From positions 128,472-192,471 of the forward strand of contig NZ_AOIS01000057.1 in NCBI RefSeq assembly GCF_000337495.1: 64,000 nucleotides of DNA. The letters run 5' to 3'. The translations under genes were made by a program, and so were the position numbers. Shown here one piece after another: positions 17,783-26,828 of this stretch (its first letter is position 1; each line of letters opens with the position of its first letter). The DNA comes from Haloterrigena salina JCM 13891 (lineage in GTDB: Archaea > Halobacteriota > Halobacteria > Halobacteriales > Natrialbaceae). Under the pieces are notes generated by a model. That model did no database searches, was not told the DNA's origin, and saw only the letters and a list, made by a program, of their open reading frames with translations.

Positions 17783-19218
17783 GATTCGAACGATTCCTCG
17801 AGGTCGGTCAGCCGCGAGGCGAGCTCCGACATCGCGTCCTCGACGCCGGCGTCGCCCATCAGCGCGGCGTTGGCCTCCTGGGCGACGGGGTCCGACTGCT
17901 GGCTCCACACCGCCGTCGCCGGGCGGGCCATCGTGTGATCGCCGGCGAACGAGAGGGGCTCGAGGTACCGACCCATGATCGACACGTCGGTCGCGTCCTC
18001 GAGGATGTCCGGGTTCGGCGGGATGTGGCCGACGAGTTCGAAGTTCGCCCGCTGGAACTCCGGCGACGTCAGCGTCTCCAGGAACGCGAGGGCGTCGTCG
18101 AGCCGGTCCGTGTTCGGGTTCACGCAGTAGTTCCAGCCGCCGAGGGCGCCGATCGAGCCGCCGGTGCCGGGATACTCGCCTTCGCCCTCAGGGACGCCGT
18201 ACGGCATCGGCATCACGCCCATGTCCTCGCCGAGCGCGTCGTCGGCGCCGTTGATGTTGATCGAGTACGGCCAGTTGCGCAACGCGACGGCGTCCCCGTC
18301 GGTAAACGGCTGCATCGAGGGCGACAGTCCCCACTGAAACGCCTCCTCGGAGGTGATGCCGCCGGCAAATTCGTCGAGCGTGTCCGGCGCGTCCGTCCCG
18401 TGGATGAACGTCCGCGCCATCCGAAGCGACTGGAGGACCGGCTCCTCGTCGATCGTCACGGGTCGATCGCCGATCGGCCCGTAGAGGTACTCCTCGGGGT
18501 TGCCGAAGTACGCCCCGCCCCACGAGGTGACGAACTCGTTGAACACGCAGCAGGCCAGCTGGATCTCGGAGGCGGCCTGCCAGTTGTAGCCGTACGCGAC
18601 GTCCGCCTGCTCGTAGACGTCCTGTAGTTCGTGGGAGAACTGTTCCCACGACAGCGGATCGGTCCGGTGCTGTTCCCAGTCGTAGCCCGCGTCTTCGACC
18701 AGATCCTTCCGGTACTGGATCGTCGGAAAGTCGGGGTACAGCGGAACGCCGTAGAGCTCCGCGTTCGAGTCGGTGGCGGTGTTGACGCTCTGCTCGAAGT
18801 AGTCCTCGTGGACGGTGTCGAGGACGTCCGACGGCAGCTCCCCCTCGAGGTTCTGGAGCTGCCCCCGGACGATAAACGGCAGCGTCCACCCGCTGTCGAA
18901 CGCCAGCAGGTCCGGCTTCTCCTGTCTGGACGAGAGCCACTGGGAGTACTGGTTTTGCATCTCGTCGGTCGACTGTCCGCCGCTGATCAGTTCCAGCTCG
19001 ATGTCTTCGGAGAGGCCCGCGTCGTACAGCGCCTGCGTTATCTCGTCGCTGTTGTTCCGCCACTCGTTCGTGGCCGTGAGTTGGAGCGCGTCGTCACTCC
19101 CCCCGCCGTAACAGCCGGCGAGGCCGGCGGTGGCGGTCGCACTCGCTGTGATTACGAACCGTCGTCGACGGAGCACACTGCCAGCGCTAGCAGCGTCCGT
19201 GCTGCGGCTGTCATGCAT
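17779..19218 (-). CDS. Carbohydrate-binding lipoprotein of CUT1 ABC importer
   Basis: This 479-residue extracellular binding protein (SBP_bac_1 type) has a Tat lipoprotein signal: RRRRFVITASATATAGLAGC with the lipobox Cys near residue 37. The mature protein has GVPLYPDFPTIQYRKDLVED and an alternating-lobe pattern typical of MalE-like proteins. Start ATG 19218 (MHDSRSTD) sits about 23 bases below a TATA box, suggesting a leaderless message. It is first in the operon binding protein, MalF-like, MalG-like, isomerase-like. It would capture an oligosaccharide released by the secreted glycosidases nearby. Confidence 0.9.
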   Translation of the reverse strand: MHDSRSTDAASAGSVLRRRRFVITASATATAGLAGCYGGGSDDALQLTATNEWRNNSDEITQALYDAGLSEDIELELISGGQSTDEMQNQYSQWLSSRQEKPDLLAFDSGWTLPFIVRGQLQNLEGELPSDVLDTVHEDYFEQSVNTATDSNAELYGVPLYPDFPTIQYRKDLVEDAGYDWEQHRTDPLSWEQFSHELQDVYEQADVAYGYNWQAASEIQLACCVFNEFVTSWGGAYFGNPEEYLYGPIGDRPVTIDEEPVLQSLRMARTFIHGTDAPDTLDEFAGGITSEEAFQWGLSPSMQPFTDGDAVALRNWPYSININGADDALGEDMGVMPMPYGVPEGEGEYPGTGGSIGALGGWNYCVNPNTDRLDDALAFLETLTSPEFQRANFELVGHIPPNPDILEDATDVSIMGRYLEPLSFAGDHTMARPATAVWSQQSDPVAQEANAALMGDAGVEDAMSELASRLTDLEESFES

Positions 19219-19240
19219 AAACACAACAACCGTAAACAAG

Positions 19241-19248
19241 TATAAATA
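19241..19248 (-). promoter_or_regulatory. TATA box of the CUT1 operon
   Basis: TATTTATA on the minus strand is centred about 27 bases upstream of ATG 19218. Confidence 0.6.
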
Positions 19249-19450
19249 CGTTTTCCTCAGGTGAACGTTAGCGTCAATTATCGTCGCCGGTGCGGTTGCT
19301 CGCGACCGATCAGCTGTCCAGGTGTGGACTGTTCCGCTTCTTTGGGGCCATAATGTCGCCAGTCTCGCGTGCTCCGTTGGAGTGCGCCAGTCTCTCCCAG
19401 TTCAGTGGCCGTCTAGGTCTCGTTCAGGCCATCGACATCTCTGGTCTCGC

Positions 19451-20590
19451 TCAGGTTGTCGGGGTCGGCTCCCGTTCCAGACCGTGGACGAGGGCGTTTC
19501 CGGACGCCGCGTCGAACAGGTGGATGCTGGACTGATCGAAGGCGACCTCGATCGCCTCGTCCTCCGCGAGTTCCGTCTCCGGACTGACGCTCATGAGCAG
19601 GGAGTCGCGTTCCGCGCGGCCCCGTTCCTCGACCGGCGAATCGGCCGCCTCCGGACGGAGGTAGACGAACATCTTCTCCCCGATCGGTTCGATCACGTCG
19701 ACTTCAGCGCGCACGGTGCCGACCGTCGTCGGGGCGCGGTGATCGTCGACGGGATAGATGTCTTCCGGCCGGATCCCGAGCGTGACGTCGGTCGACGCAT
19801 CTACGCCGGGCGCGTCGAGGGAGACGATCTCCGACTCGAAGCGGCCGTCCGCGACCGTCCCCTCGAGGAAGTTCATCGACGGCGAGCCGATGAAGCCGGC
19901 GACGAAGACGTTCGTCGGCTCCTCGTAGCACGTCAGGGGCGGCGCGATCTGCTGGAGTTCGCCGTCGTTGATGATCGCCACCCGATCGGACATCGTCATC
20001 GCCTCCTCCTGATCGTGGGTGACGTAGATCGCCGTTACCCCCAGTTTGCGCTGAATCCGCTGGAGCTCCGTTCGCATGTGCACCCGCAGCTTCGCGTCCA
20101 GGTTCGCCAGGGGCTCGTCCATGAGGAACACCTCGGGATCGCGAACGATGGCGCGACCGATGGCGACGCGCTGGCGCTGCCCGCCGGACAGCTCGCTCGG
20201 CATGCGGTCTAACATTCCCTCGAGTTTGAGCGTCTCGACGGCCTCGTCGACCCGCCGTTCGATGGCCTCGTCCTCGGCGCCCCGTATCCGGAGCCCGTAG
20301 CTCATGTTGTCGAAGACGTCCATGTGGGGGAACAGCGCGATGTTCTGGAAGACCATCGCGAGGTTCCGATCCTTCGGCGGGAGGTCGGTGACGTCGGTCC
20401 CGTCGATGTAGACGCTCCCCTCGGACTGCGTGGTCAGGCCACCGATCATCTCCAGCGTCGTGGACTTGCCACAGCCGGAGGGGCCGACGAACGAGACGAA
20501 CTCGCCGTCCTCGATGGTGATGTTCATGTCGTCGACCGCCGTGACGTCGCTGTACCGCTTGGTAACGTTTTCCAGACGAACCGAACCCAT
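19451..20590 (-). CDS. Sugar ABC transporter ATPase (CUT1, MalK/UgpC-like)
   Basis: This 379-residue protein has Walker A GPSGCGKST (~36-44), signature LSGGQRQRVAIGRAI (~134-148), Walker B EVFLMDEPLANLD, switch His in YVTHDQEEAMTMSDR, and a C-terminal TOBE/OB regulatory domain (~240-379) with LGIRPEDIYPV. Start ATG 20590 is favoured because MGSVRLENVTKRY is the standard ATPase opening. It lies upstream of the CUT1 operon on the same strand, separated by 232 bp with a separate promoter, and should energise that importer. Its start faces the GH3 gene. Confidence 0.92.
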   Translation of the reverse strand: MGSVRLENVTKRYSDVTAVDDMNITIEDGEFVSFVGPSGCGKSTTLEMIGGLTTQSEGSVYIDGTDVTDLPPKDRNLAMVFQNIALFPHMDVFDNMSYGLRIRGAEDEAIERRVDEAVETLKLEGMLDRMPSELSGGQRQRVAIGRAIVRDPEVFLMDEPLANLDAKLRVHMRTELQRIQRKLGVTAIYVTHDQEEAMTMSDRVAIINDGELQQIAPPLTCYEEPTNVFVAGFIGSPSMNFLEGTVADGRFESEIVSLDAPGVDASTDVTLGIRPEDIYPVDDHRAPTTVGTVRAEVDVIEPIGEKMFVYLRPEAADSPVEERGRAERDSLLMSVSPETELAEDEAIEVAFDQSSIHLFDAASGNALVHGLEREPTPTT

Positions 20591-20822
20591 ACCACGAGTT
20601 CGTTCATCGAGTGCCCCCATAAAGATTAGTGCGCATCGACATGAACCGCGGATCGACTGCTGATCTGAATACCAGTCTATCGGCCCGAAGCGAACAGCTG
20701 TGGTCGACACGCTATTCGGCGTTCCGTCGTTCGATTTCATTTTATTTCACTATAATGAACTAAATATAATCGAGTATCTTTTTCAATATCATTACGGTAC
20801 ACTGGGGACGGAGTTGACCGAA

Positions 20823-23774
20823 ATGGTTAGCCAGCAACGCAGAGACATACTCGTGGGTATCGGTGCGGGAACGGGGCTGTCCCTCGTCGGGGGCATTGCA
20901 ACTGCCGAGATCGACGGAACCGACGACCGGGACGACGGAACGTCCGAGGAGCCGTTCGACGACCGAATCGCCGACCTCCTCGAGCGACTCACGATCGACG
21001 AGAAGGCGTCGTTGCTCCACCAGTATCAGCCGCCGATTCCGAGCGCCGGACTGGACGCGTTCCGGACCGGGACGGAAGCGCTCCACGGCGTCGCGTGGCT
21101 GGGCGAGGCGACCGTCTTTCCGCAGGCGATCGGCCTCGGGAGCACGTGGGATCCGGACCTGGTCGAGCGCGTCGGCGACGCCGTCGGCGACGAAGTGCGC
21201 GGGAAACACAACGCGACGGACGGCGGCGTCGGCCTCAACGTCTGGTCGCCGACGGTCGACCCCCTCCGAGACCCCCGCTGGGGCCGCAACGAGGAGGGGT
21301 ACGCCGAGGATCCGCTGGTGAGCGGCGAGATCGCGACGGCCTATGCGGACGGGTTGACCGGCGACCATCCGACGTACCTCAAGACGGCGCCGATACTCAA
21401 ACACTACATCGGATACAACAACGAGACCGAGCGCACGACGACCAACGCCGAGTTGCCGCCGCGGCTCCTCCGCGAGTACTACCTTCCCTTCTTCCGCGAC
21501 CCGATCGAATCCGGGAACGCGGTCGGCGTCATGGCCTCGTACAACCTCGTCAACGGTCGACCGATGACGGTCTCGCCGCTGCTGGACGGGGTTCGGGAGT
21601 GGGCGCCCGACGGCAACGCGATCATGAACGTCAGCGACGCCTGGGCGCCGGTGAACCTGACCGGCGCCCAGGAGTACTTCGACTCGGACGCAAAAGCGCG
21701 CGCCGCCGCGGTACTCGCTGGACTCGACAGCTTCACCGAGTTCGACGCCGATAACTCGACGACGACCGACGCGCTACTGGGTGCGATCGAGGACGGGCAC
21801 CTCGACGAGGCGGATCTCGACCGGGCCGCCGACCACGTGCTGACGGTGCGCTCGTTGCTCGGAGAGTTCCTCGAGCCCTCGGACGACCCCTACGCCGATC
21901 TCACCGAGGACGTCATCGGCCGCGAGGACCACCGCGAACTCGCCCGCGAGGCGGCGCGAAAGGGGACCGTCCTGCTCGAGAACGGCGGTGACGGTGACGC
22001 CGACGGCGCGCTCCCGCTCTCGACGGACGATACCGTCGCTGTCGTGGGACCGCTCTCCGATCGGGTGTTCGAGGACTGGTACAGCGGCGCAATGCCGTAC
22101 CGGATCCCCCTTCGCGAGGGACTGCGGGATCGATTCGGTCCCGACCGGCTCCGCACCGACGTCGGCGCCGATCGGATCGCGCTCAGGGAGCGCTCGTCCG
22201 GCGACTACGTGTCGGCCGGCGTCGGTAAGGGCGGCGGCGTCCTTGGGCTACAGAGCACCGACGCGCCAAGCGTGCAGCTGTTCGAACGGATCCAGTGGAC
22301 GGTCGACGCTTGGACGCTCCGGGCGACGGCCAACGAGCGGTACGTGACCGTCGACGGGGACGAGCTGATCAACTCCTCAGACGGACCGGGCGGCTGGGAG
22401 GTGGTCGACGAGGCCTTCGAGTTCGTCGACGTCGGCGACTCGATGGTCCTGCACCATCCCGGCAGCGACAGCTACGTGACCGTCGAGGAGGGGACGCTAC
22501 AGGCCAGCGCCGACGCGCAGGCGGACGCCGCCAGATTCGACGTCGAAGTGCGGACCGACGGGATCGAAGCGGCGGTCGAGGCCGCCGCCGACGCCGACGC
22601 CGCGGTCGTCGCGGTCGGCACGCACCCGCTGATGGGCGGCCGCGAGACGCAGGATCGGGAGACGCTCGCCCTCCCGCACTCCCAGCGCGAGCTCGTCGAG
22701 CGCGTCGGCGACGCCCAGTCGGACACCGCGGTCGTCCTGCAGAGCAGCTACCCGGTCCACCTCGAGGGCGTCGAGGACCGCGTGCCGTCGATTCTCTGGA
22801 CCAGCCACGCCGGTCAGGAGACCGGGCGCGCGCTGACGGACGTGCTGGTCGGCGACGTCTCGCCCGGCGGCCGGCTGACCCAGACCTGGCCGCGCTCGGC
22901 CGATCGCCTCCCCGAGATCACCGAGTACAACATCGTCGAGACGGGGATGACCTACCGCTACGGACAGGCGGACCCCCTGTACGCGTTCGGACACGGGCGC
23001 TCCTACAGTAGCTTCGAGTACGACGACCTCCGCATCTCGCCGAACGGGCCGCTCGAGGCGGGCGAGACGGCGACCGTCAACGTCCGCGTCACCAACGTCG
23101 GCTCGACGGCCGCCGACGAGGTCGTTCAGGGCTACACCGCACAGCGCCAGTCCCGAACCGACCAGCCCGAGCAGGTGCTGCGCGGGTTCGAGCGGATCCA
23201 CCTCGAGCCCGGCGAGAGCGCGACCGTCGAGTTCTCGATCGAGTACGACGAGTTCTCGTTCTGGGACGTCACGCGCCGGCAGCGGGTCGTCGAACGGGCG
23301 ACGCACTCGGTGCTCGTCGGCTCGGCGTCCGACGATATCCGGGAGCGCGGATCGATCCGCGTCGACGGCGAGACGATCCCGCCGCGGGACCTCTCCGCGA
23401 CGACGCGAGCCGTCGACGCCGACGACTGGTCGTGGTCCGAGATCGAACTCCTCGATCGCTCGCGCTCGGCGGGGACGGTCGTCGGCATGACCGACGGCTC
23501 GTGGCTCTCGTTCGCGGACGTCGACCTGCGGGACAAGCCGGCCGAAGCGACCGTCTCGGTCGCCAGAGCGGACGAGGGGACGGCGACGGTGGAACTACGC
23601 CGGGGCTCGCCGTCCGGACCGCTGCTCGGTCGGGCGGCGGTCCCCTCGACGGGTGACGTCTACGAGTACGCTGAGCGGACGTTGTCGCTGGAGAACGCCA
23701 ACGGGAACAACAGGGACCTCTACGTCGTAGTCCGCGGCGGCGACGTCCGCGTGCACACGATCGAACTCGAGTGA
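20823..23774 (+). CDS. Secreted GH3 beta-glycosidase with extra sugar-binding-like domains
   Basis: This 983-residue protein starts at ATG 20823 with a Tat-like signal (QQRRDILVGIGAGTGLSLVG). The GH3 N-domain holds GTEALHGVAWLGEATVFPQA and the nucleophile region NAIMNVSDAWAP (Asp ~272). The GH3 C-domain carries an insert (~485-575) with RYVTVDG and SYVTVEEGTL, beta-trefoil/fascin-like text. A fibronectin-III-like domain follows (EVVQGYTAQRQ). The last ~110 residues (SRSAGTVVGMTDGSWLSFAD) resemble a CBM6-type domain, with beta-strand repeats and aromatic residues. Such enzymes are exo-acting beta-glucosidases or beta-xylosidases. An AT-rich stretch with AAATATAA near 20762-20769 may be the promoter. 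Confidence 0.88.
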   Translation: MVSQQRRDILVGIGAGTGLSLVGGIATAEIDGTDDRDDGTSEEPFDDRIADLLERLTIDEKASLLHQYQPPIPSAGLDAFRTGTEALHGVAWLGEATVFPQAIGLGSTWDPDLVERVGDAVGDEVRGKHNATDGGVGLNVWSPTVDPLRDPRWGRNEEGYAEDPLVSGEIATAYADGLTGDHPTYLKTAPILKHYIGYNNETERTTTNAELPPRLLREYYLPFFRDPIESGNAVGVMASYNLVNGRPMTVSPLLDGVREWAPDGNAIMNVSDAWAPVNLTGAQEYFDSDAKARAAAVLAGLDSFTEFDADNSTTTDALLGAIEDGHLDEADLDRAADHVLTVRSLLGEFLEPSDDPYADLTEDVIGREDHRELAREAARKGTVLLENGGDGDADGALPLSTDDTVAVVGPLSDRVFEDWYSGAMPYRIPLREGLRDRFGPDRLRTDVGADRIALRERSSGDYVSAGVGKGGGVLGLQSTDAPSVQLFERIQWTVDAWTLRATANERYVTVDGDELINSSDGPGGWEVVDEAFEFVDVGDSMVLHHPGSDSYVTVEEGTLQASADAQADAARFDVEVRTDGIEAAVEAAADADAAVVAVGTHPLMGGRETQDRETLALPHSQRELVERVGDAQSDTAVVLQSSYPVHLEGVEDRVPSILWTSHAGQETGRALTDVLVGDVSPGGRLTQTWPRSADRLPEITEYNIVETGMTYRYGQADPLYAFGHGRSYSSFEYDDLRISPNGPLEAGETATVNVRVTNVGSTAADEVVQGYTAQRQSRTDQPEQVLRGFERIHLEPGESATVEFSIEYDEFSFWDVTRRQRVVERATHSVLVGSASDDIRERGSIRVDGETIPPRDLSATTRAVDADDWSWSEIELLDRSRSAGTVVGMTDGSWLSFADVDLRDKPAEATVSVARADEGTATVELRRGSPSGPLLGRAAVPSTGDVYEYAERTLSLENANGNNRDLYVVVRGGDVRVHTIELE

Positions 23775-23882
23775 TCGGAGCGCGGAGCGTTCGCCTCGAG
23801 CGGTCGCGTAGCGGAGCGTTCGGCCTCGAGTCGCCCTCGCGCGCCGGTACATTCAAGGAGACCGTCGTCGGACGTCTCTGAC

Positions 23883-24995
23883 GTGACCTGTCGAGTGATA
23901 CAGATCGGGACGGGAAACCAGGGCGAGGCCTGGTGTCGGGAGTTCCTCCCGCCGAACGTCGAAGACGGGACCGTCGAGGTCGTCGCGGCCGTCGACGTGA
24001 ACGAGGCGGCGCTGACGAACGCGGTCGAGGCGCTGCCGATCTCGGAGGCCGAGTGCTATACGGACGCCGAGACGGCGATGGCGGAACACGGGCGCGACGC
24101 GGACGCCGTGGCGCTCGTCGTCCCGCCCGGCGCTCGCACGGAGCTCGTCTCGCTCGCGATCGATCACGATCTTGAGATACTCACGGAGAAGCCGATCGCC
24201 GCGTCGATGGACGACGCCGTCGAGATCGTCGAACTGGTCGAAGAGAGCGACACGAAGCTGGGCGTCACGATGAGCCACCGGTTTCGGCGGGACGTCACCT
24301 CGCTCCGCCGGCGGCTTCGATCGGGCGAGGACGGCCCCGTCGATTACCTGTACTGTCGGTACGCGGTCAACGCGCGGTCCCGCGGGAGCTGGGCCGGCGA
24401 ACGGCTGTACGACGTCGAGGAACAGCCGCTGCTCGTCGACGGCGCGATCCACCACCTCGATCTGTTGGCGGATATGGCCGGCGGGCGCGCCGAAACGGTG
24501 TTCTGTCGCTCGTGGAACCCGGAGTACTCCGACTTCGCGGGCGATCCGAACGCGATCGTGCAACTGGGCATGGACAACGAGACGACGATCGTCTACGAGG
24601 GGCTGAACACGGCCGCGACCAGTTTCAACGGCTGGTGGGCGGAACGCATCCGAGCGAACTGTCGAGACGCCTCGCTGGTCCTCGACGACGGCGAACTCCG
24701 TCGGTTCCCCTACGAGCGGTCCGCGGAGAACTGTCTCGGCCACACCTCGCTCGAGGCGGGCGAGCCGATCGCCCTCGAGAACCGGGAGAAGTGGGGGAAC
24801 GCCCTGCTCGTCGAGCGGTTCGCCGAGTGGTGTGCCGGCGGCGAGCCGATGGAGACGAACGCCCGCGCGAACCTCCGCTCGATGGCAATCGTTTTCGCCG
24901 CTATCGAGAGCGCCGAGACCGGCGAGGCGGTCGACGTGCGAGAGTTCCTGACCGGCCACATCGATCCGGACTCGCCGCTCGCGGCGCTACGGTAG
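23883..24995 (+). CDS. Gfo/Idh/MocA family oxidoreductase
   Basis: This 370-residue protein begins with a GTG at 23883 and shows VIQIGTGNQGEAWCREFL (~5-22; GxGxxG), a VALVVPPGARTELV segment, the EKPIA motif (~99-103) and VDGAIHHLDLLADMAGG (His-containing region, ~187-203). It lies 108 bases downstream of the GH3 gene on the same strand. It probably handles a sugar or sugar acid released by these enzymes, but sequence does not define the substrate. It differs clearly from the other family member at 12644-13741, so the two are not recent duplicates. Confidence 0.85.
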   Translation: MTCRVIQIGTGNQGEAWCREFLPPNVEDGTVEVVAAVDVNEAALTNAVEALPISEAECYTDAETAMAEHGRDADAVALVVPPGARTELVSLAIDHDLEILTEKPIAASMDDAVEIVELVEESDTKLGVTMSHRFRRDVTSLRRRLRSGEDGPVDYLYCRYAVNARSRGSWAGERLYDVEEQPLLVDGAIHHLDLLADMAGGRAETVFCRSWNPEYSDFAGDPNAIVQLGMDNETTIVYEGLNTAATSFNGWWAERIRANCRDASLVLDDGELRRFPYERSAENCLGHTSLEAGEPIALENREKWGNALLVERFAEWCAGGEPMETNARANLRSMAIVFAAIESAETGEAVDVREFLTGHIDPDSPLAALR

Positions 24996-25069
24996 CCGCG
25001 ACGAACCGAGGTCGGTCGGCATCGAGAACCGAAACCGATCTCGAGCGCGAAAAACAGACGAGCGGCGTC

Positions 25070-26710
25070 TCAGTCGCCGGTCGGCACCACCGTGATCGGG
25101 CCGAGCGGCCCCTCGTGCAGTCCGCCGCCGCCACCGCCGTCGTACACCCGGATCGCGATCGCGTTCTCGCCGCCGAACGCGACGGTCGACGGGTCGACGG
25201 TGTACCGTCGCGGTTCGCTCCACGCGGTCTCGAACCCGTCTTCGGGGAACGTTCCGGTCTGTCCGATCTTCTCGCCGTTGAGGAACGTCTCGTCGACGTC
25301 GTCGATCGCGCCGAGCGGGAGCTCGAGAGCGTAGCCGGCCCAGCTCTCGGGAACGTCGAACGTCGTCCGGTACCAGCCGAAGACGTCGTTTTCGGTGTAC
25401 TCGGAGTGGGCCTCCCAGGTCGCCGGGACCTCGACGAGTTCCCAGTCGCTGTCGTCGTACTCCGGCTCTGCCCGCGCGGGGTCGTCCCCCTTGCGGAACC
25501 GCCACTCGCCCTCGAGCGAGAGCCGGGGAGCGGTAAACAGGCGCGGCGGTTCGTCGCCGACGCGCACCTCGAACACGCCGGTTTCGGGCACGTCGTACTC
25601 GAATGAGACGGTCGTCTTCTCGCCGGCAGCGAGGTCGACCGTTCGACTCGCGACCACCTCGTCGTTGACGGTCAGCGGGACGTCGATCCGCTCCGGTTTC
25701 GCGCCCGCGTTCCTGACGACCGCGGACGCGGTGATCGTCCCGTCGTCCGCGTCGTGCTCGGCCTCGAACCCGCCGACGGGGCTCGTCGAGGCGAACGCGT
25801 ACGGGAGGCGCCGGCGCGAGAGCTCCATCGGCGACAGATCGTCCGCCGTCCGGGGGCGGAAGCCGACGACGAACTCGAAGGGGCCGTCGGGGACGACGCG
25901 GTGCTCCGGGCTCGGCTGGACGGGGGTGCCGCCGACGCCGGTCACGGCGTGATCGACGTTGAACAGCACGCCGTCGCGCTCCTCGAGCTGGTAGTCGAAC
26001 AGCGCCCGATCGAGGTTCGCCACGTCGTGGGCGCTGACGTTGACCGTCGGCCGACCGAACGCGGCGAGTCCGGCGCCGTCCGCCGCCGAGAGCGTCGCCC
26101 ACCTGACGTCCGTCTTGTTGCCGTACTCCTGGGGCCGAACGTAGGGGACGTACTGCTCGGAGACGGCGCCGGCGTAGGTGCCGATCGCCGCGCCGTTATT
26201 GCGGTCCGGGTAGGTCTCCACCGGTCCGTTCCCGTGCCACGAGAGCTCCGAGAACGCGTCGGGCACCTCGAGTTGGACGCCGACGCGCGGGAGCCAGTTC
26301 GTGATCCCCTCGCGAAGGGCGTCGTTCGGTTCCGCGCGCACGCCGAGTAGCACGTCGCCCGTCCCGAAGACGTGATACAGATACGTCGTCTCGAAGCCGG
26401 CGTCGGCGTCGGGCGCGGAAACCAGCGTCGTAATCTCGACGCGGGTGACGCCGTCGGCGATATCGGAGATCTCGAACGATTCGACCGCGTGTTCGAGCCG
26501 ATCGAGGCCGAGTTCGTACCACTCCTCGACCTCCGCCGTCCCCCAGTCGACCATCTCGTTCGAGATGGGCGCCCGCCAGACGTTCAACAGCGGCCCGCGG
26601 GCGAGGAACTCGCGGCCGTCCGCCTCGAGGGAGCGAAGCGTCCCGCGATCCGCGTCGAAGGTATACTCGAAATTCGGTCCGTCGATCGTCGTCTGAACGT
26701 TGTCTGTCAT
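25070..26710 (-). CDS. LacZ-type beta-galactosidase small-chain domain protein
   Basis: This 546-residue protein begins TTIDGPNFEYTFDADRGTL, the usual opening of LacZ domain 5 (Bgal_small_N, ~8-285), including SWHGNGPVETYPDRNNGA and VPYVRPQEYGNKTDVRW. Then comes a CARDB-like beta-sandwich (~315-390, ITASAVVRNAGAKPERIDVP) and a C-terminal GH2 jelly-roll-like domain (~395-546, DSDWELVEVPATWEAHSEY). There is no catalytic domain and no export signal. In intact LacZ, domain 5 completes the active-site channel, so this should act with the adjacent large chain, as LacM does with LacL. The gap to that gene is 118 bp and the frames differ. Without a signal it may not reach the exported partner. Confidence 0.8.
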   Translation of the reverse strand: MTDNVQTTIDGPNFEYTFDADRGTLRSLEADGREFLARGPLLNVWRAPISNEMVDWGTAEVEEWYELGLDRLEHAVESFEISDIADGVTRVEITTLVSAPDADAGFETTYLYHVFGTGDVLLGVRAEPNDALREGITNWLPRVGVQLEVPDAFSELSWHGNGPVETYPDRNNGAAIGTYAGAVSEQYVPYVRPQEYGNKTDVRWATLSAADGAGLAAFGRPTVNVSAHDVANLDRALFDYQLEERDGVLFNVDHAVTGVGGTPVQPSPEHRVVPDGPFEFVVGFRPRTADDLSPMELSRRRLPYAFASTSPVGGFEAEHDADDGTITASAVVRNAGAKPERIDVPLTVNDEVVASRTVDLAAGEKTTVSFEYDVPETGVFEVRVGDEPPRLFTAPRLSLEGEWRFRKGDDPARAEPEYDDSDWELVEVPATWEAHSEYTENDVFGWYRTTFDVPESWAGYALELPLGAIDDVDETFLNGEKIGQTGTFPEDGFETAWSEPRRYTVDPSTVAFGGENAIAIRVYDGGGGGGLHEGPLGPITVVPTGD

Positions 26711-26828
26711 GTGGTCGTCCGTGGTCGTCGGTGTGAATTCGTTCGAAACCGCTGTCCGTCGGTCCGCGCCGCATCGATCCGACGTCGGCTGGATCGCGGG
26801 CGGTCGGTCGCGTCGACAGCGCTCCCGG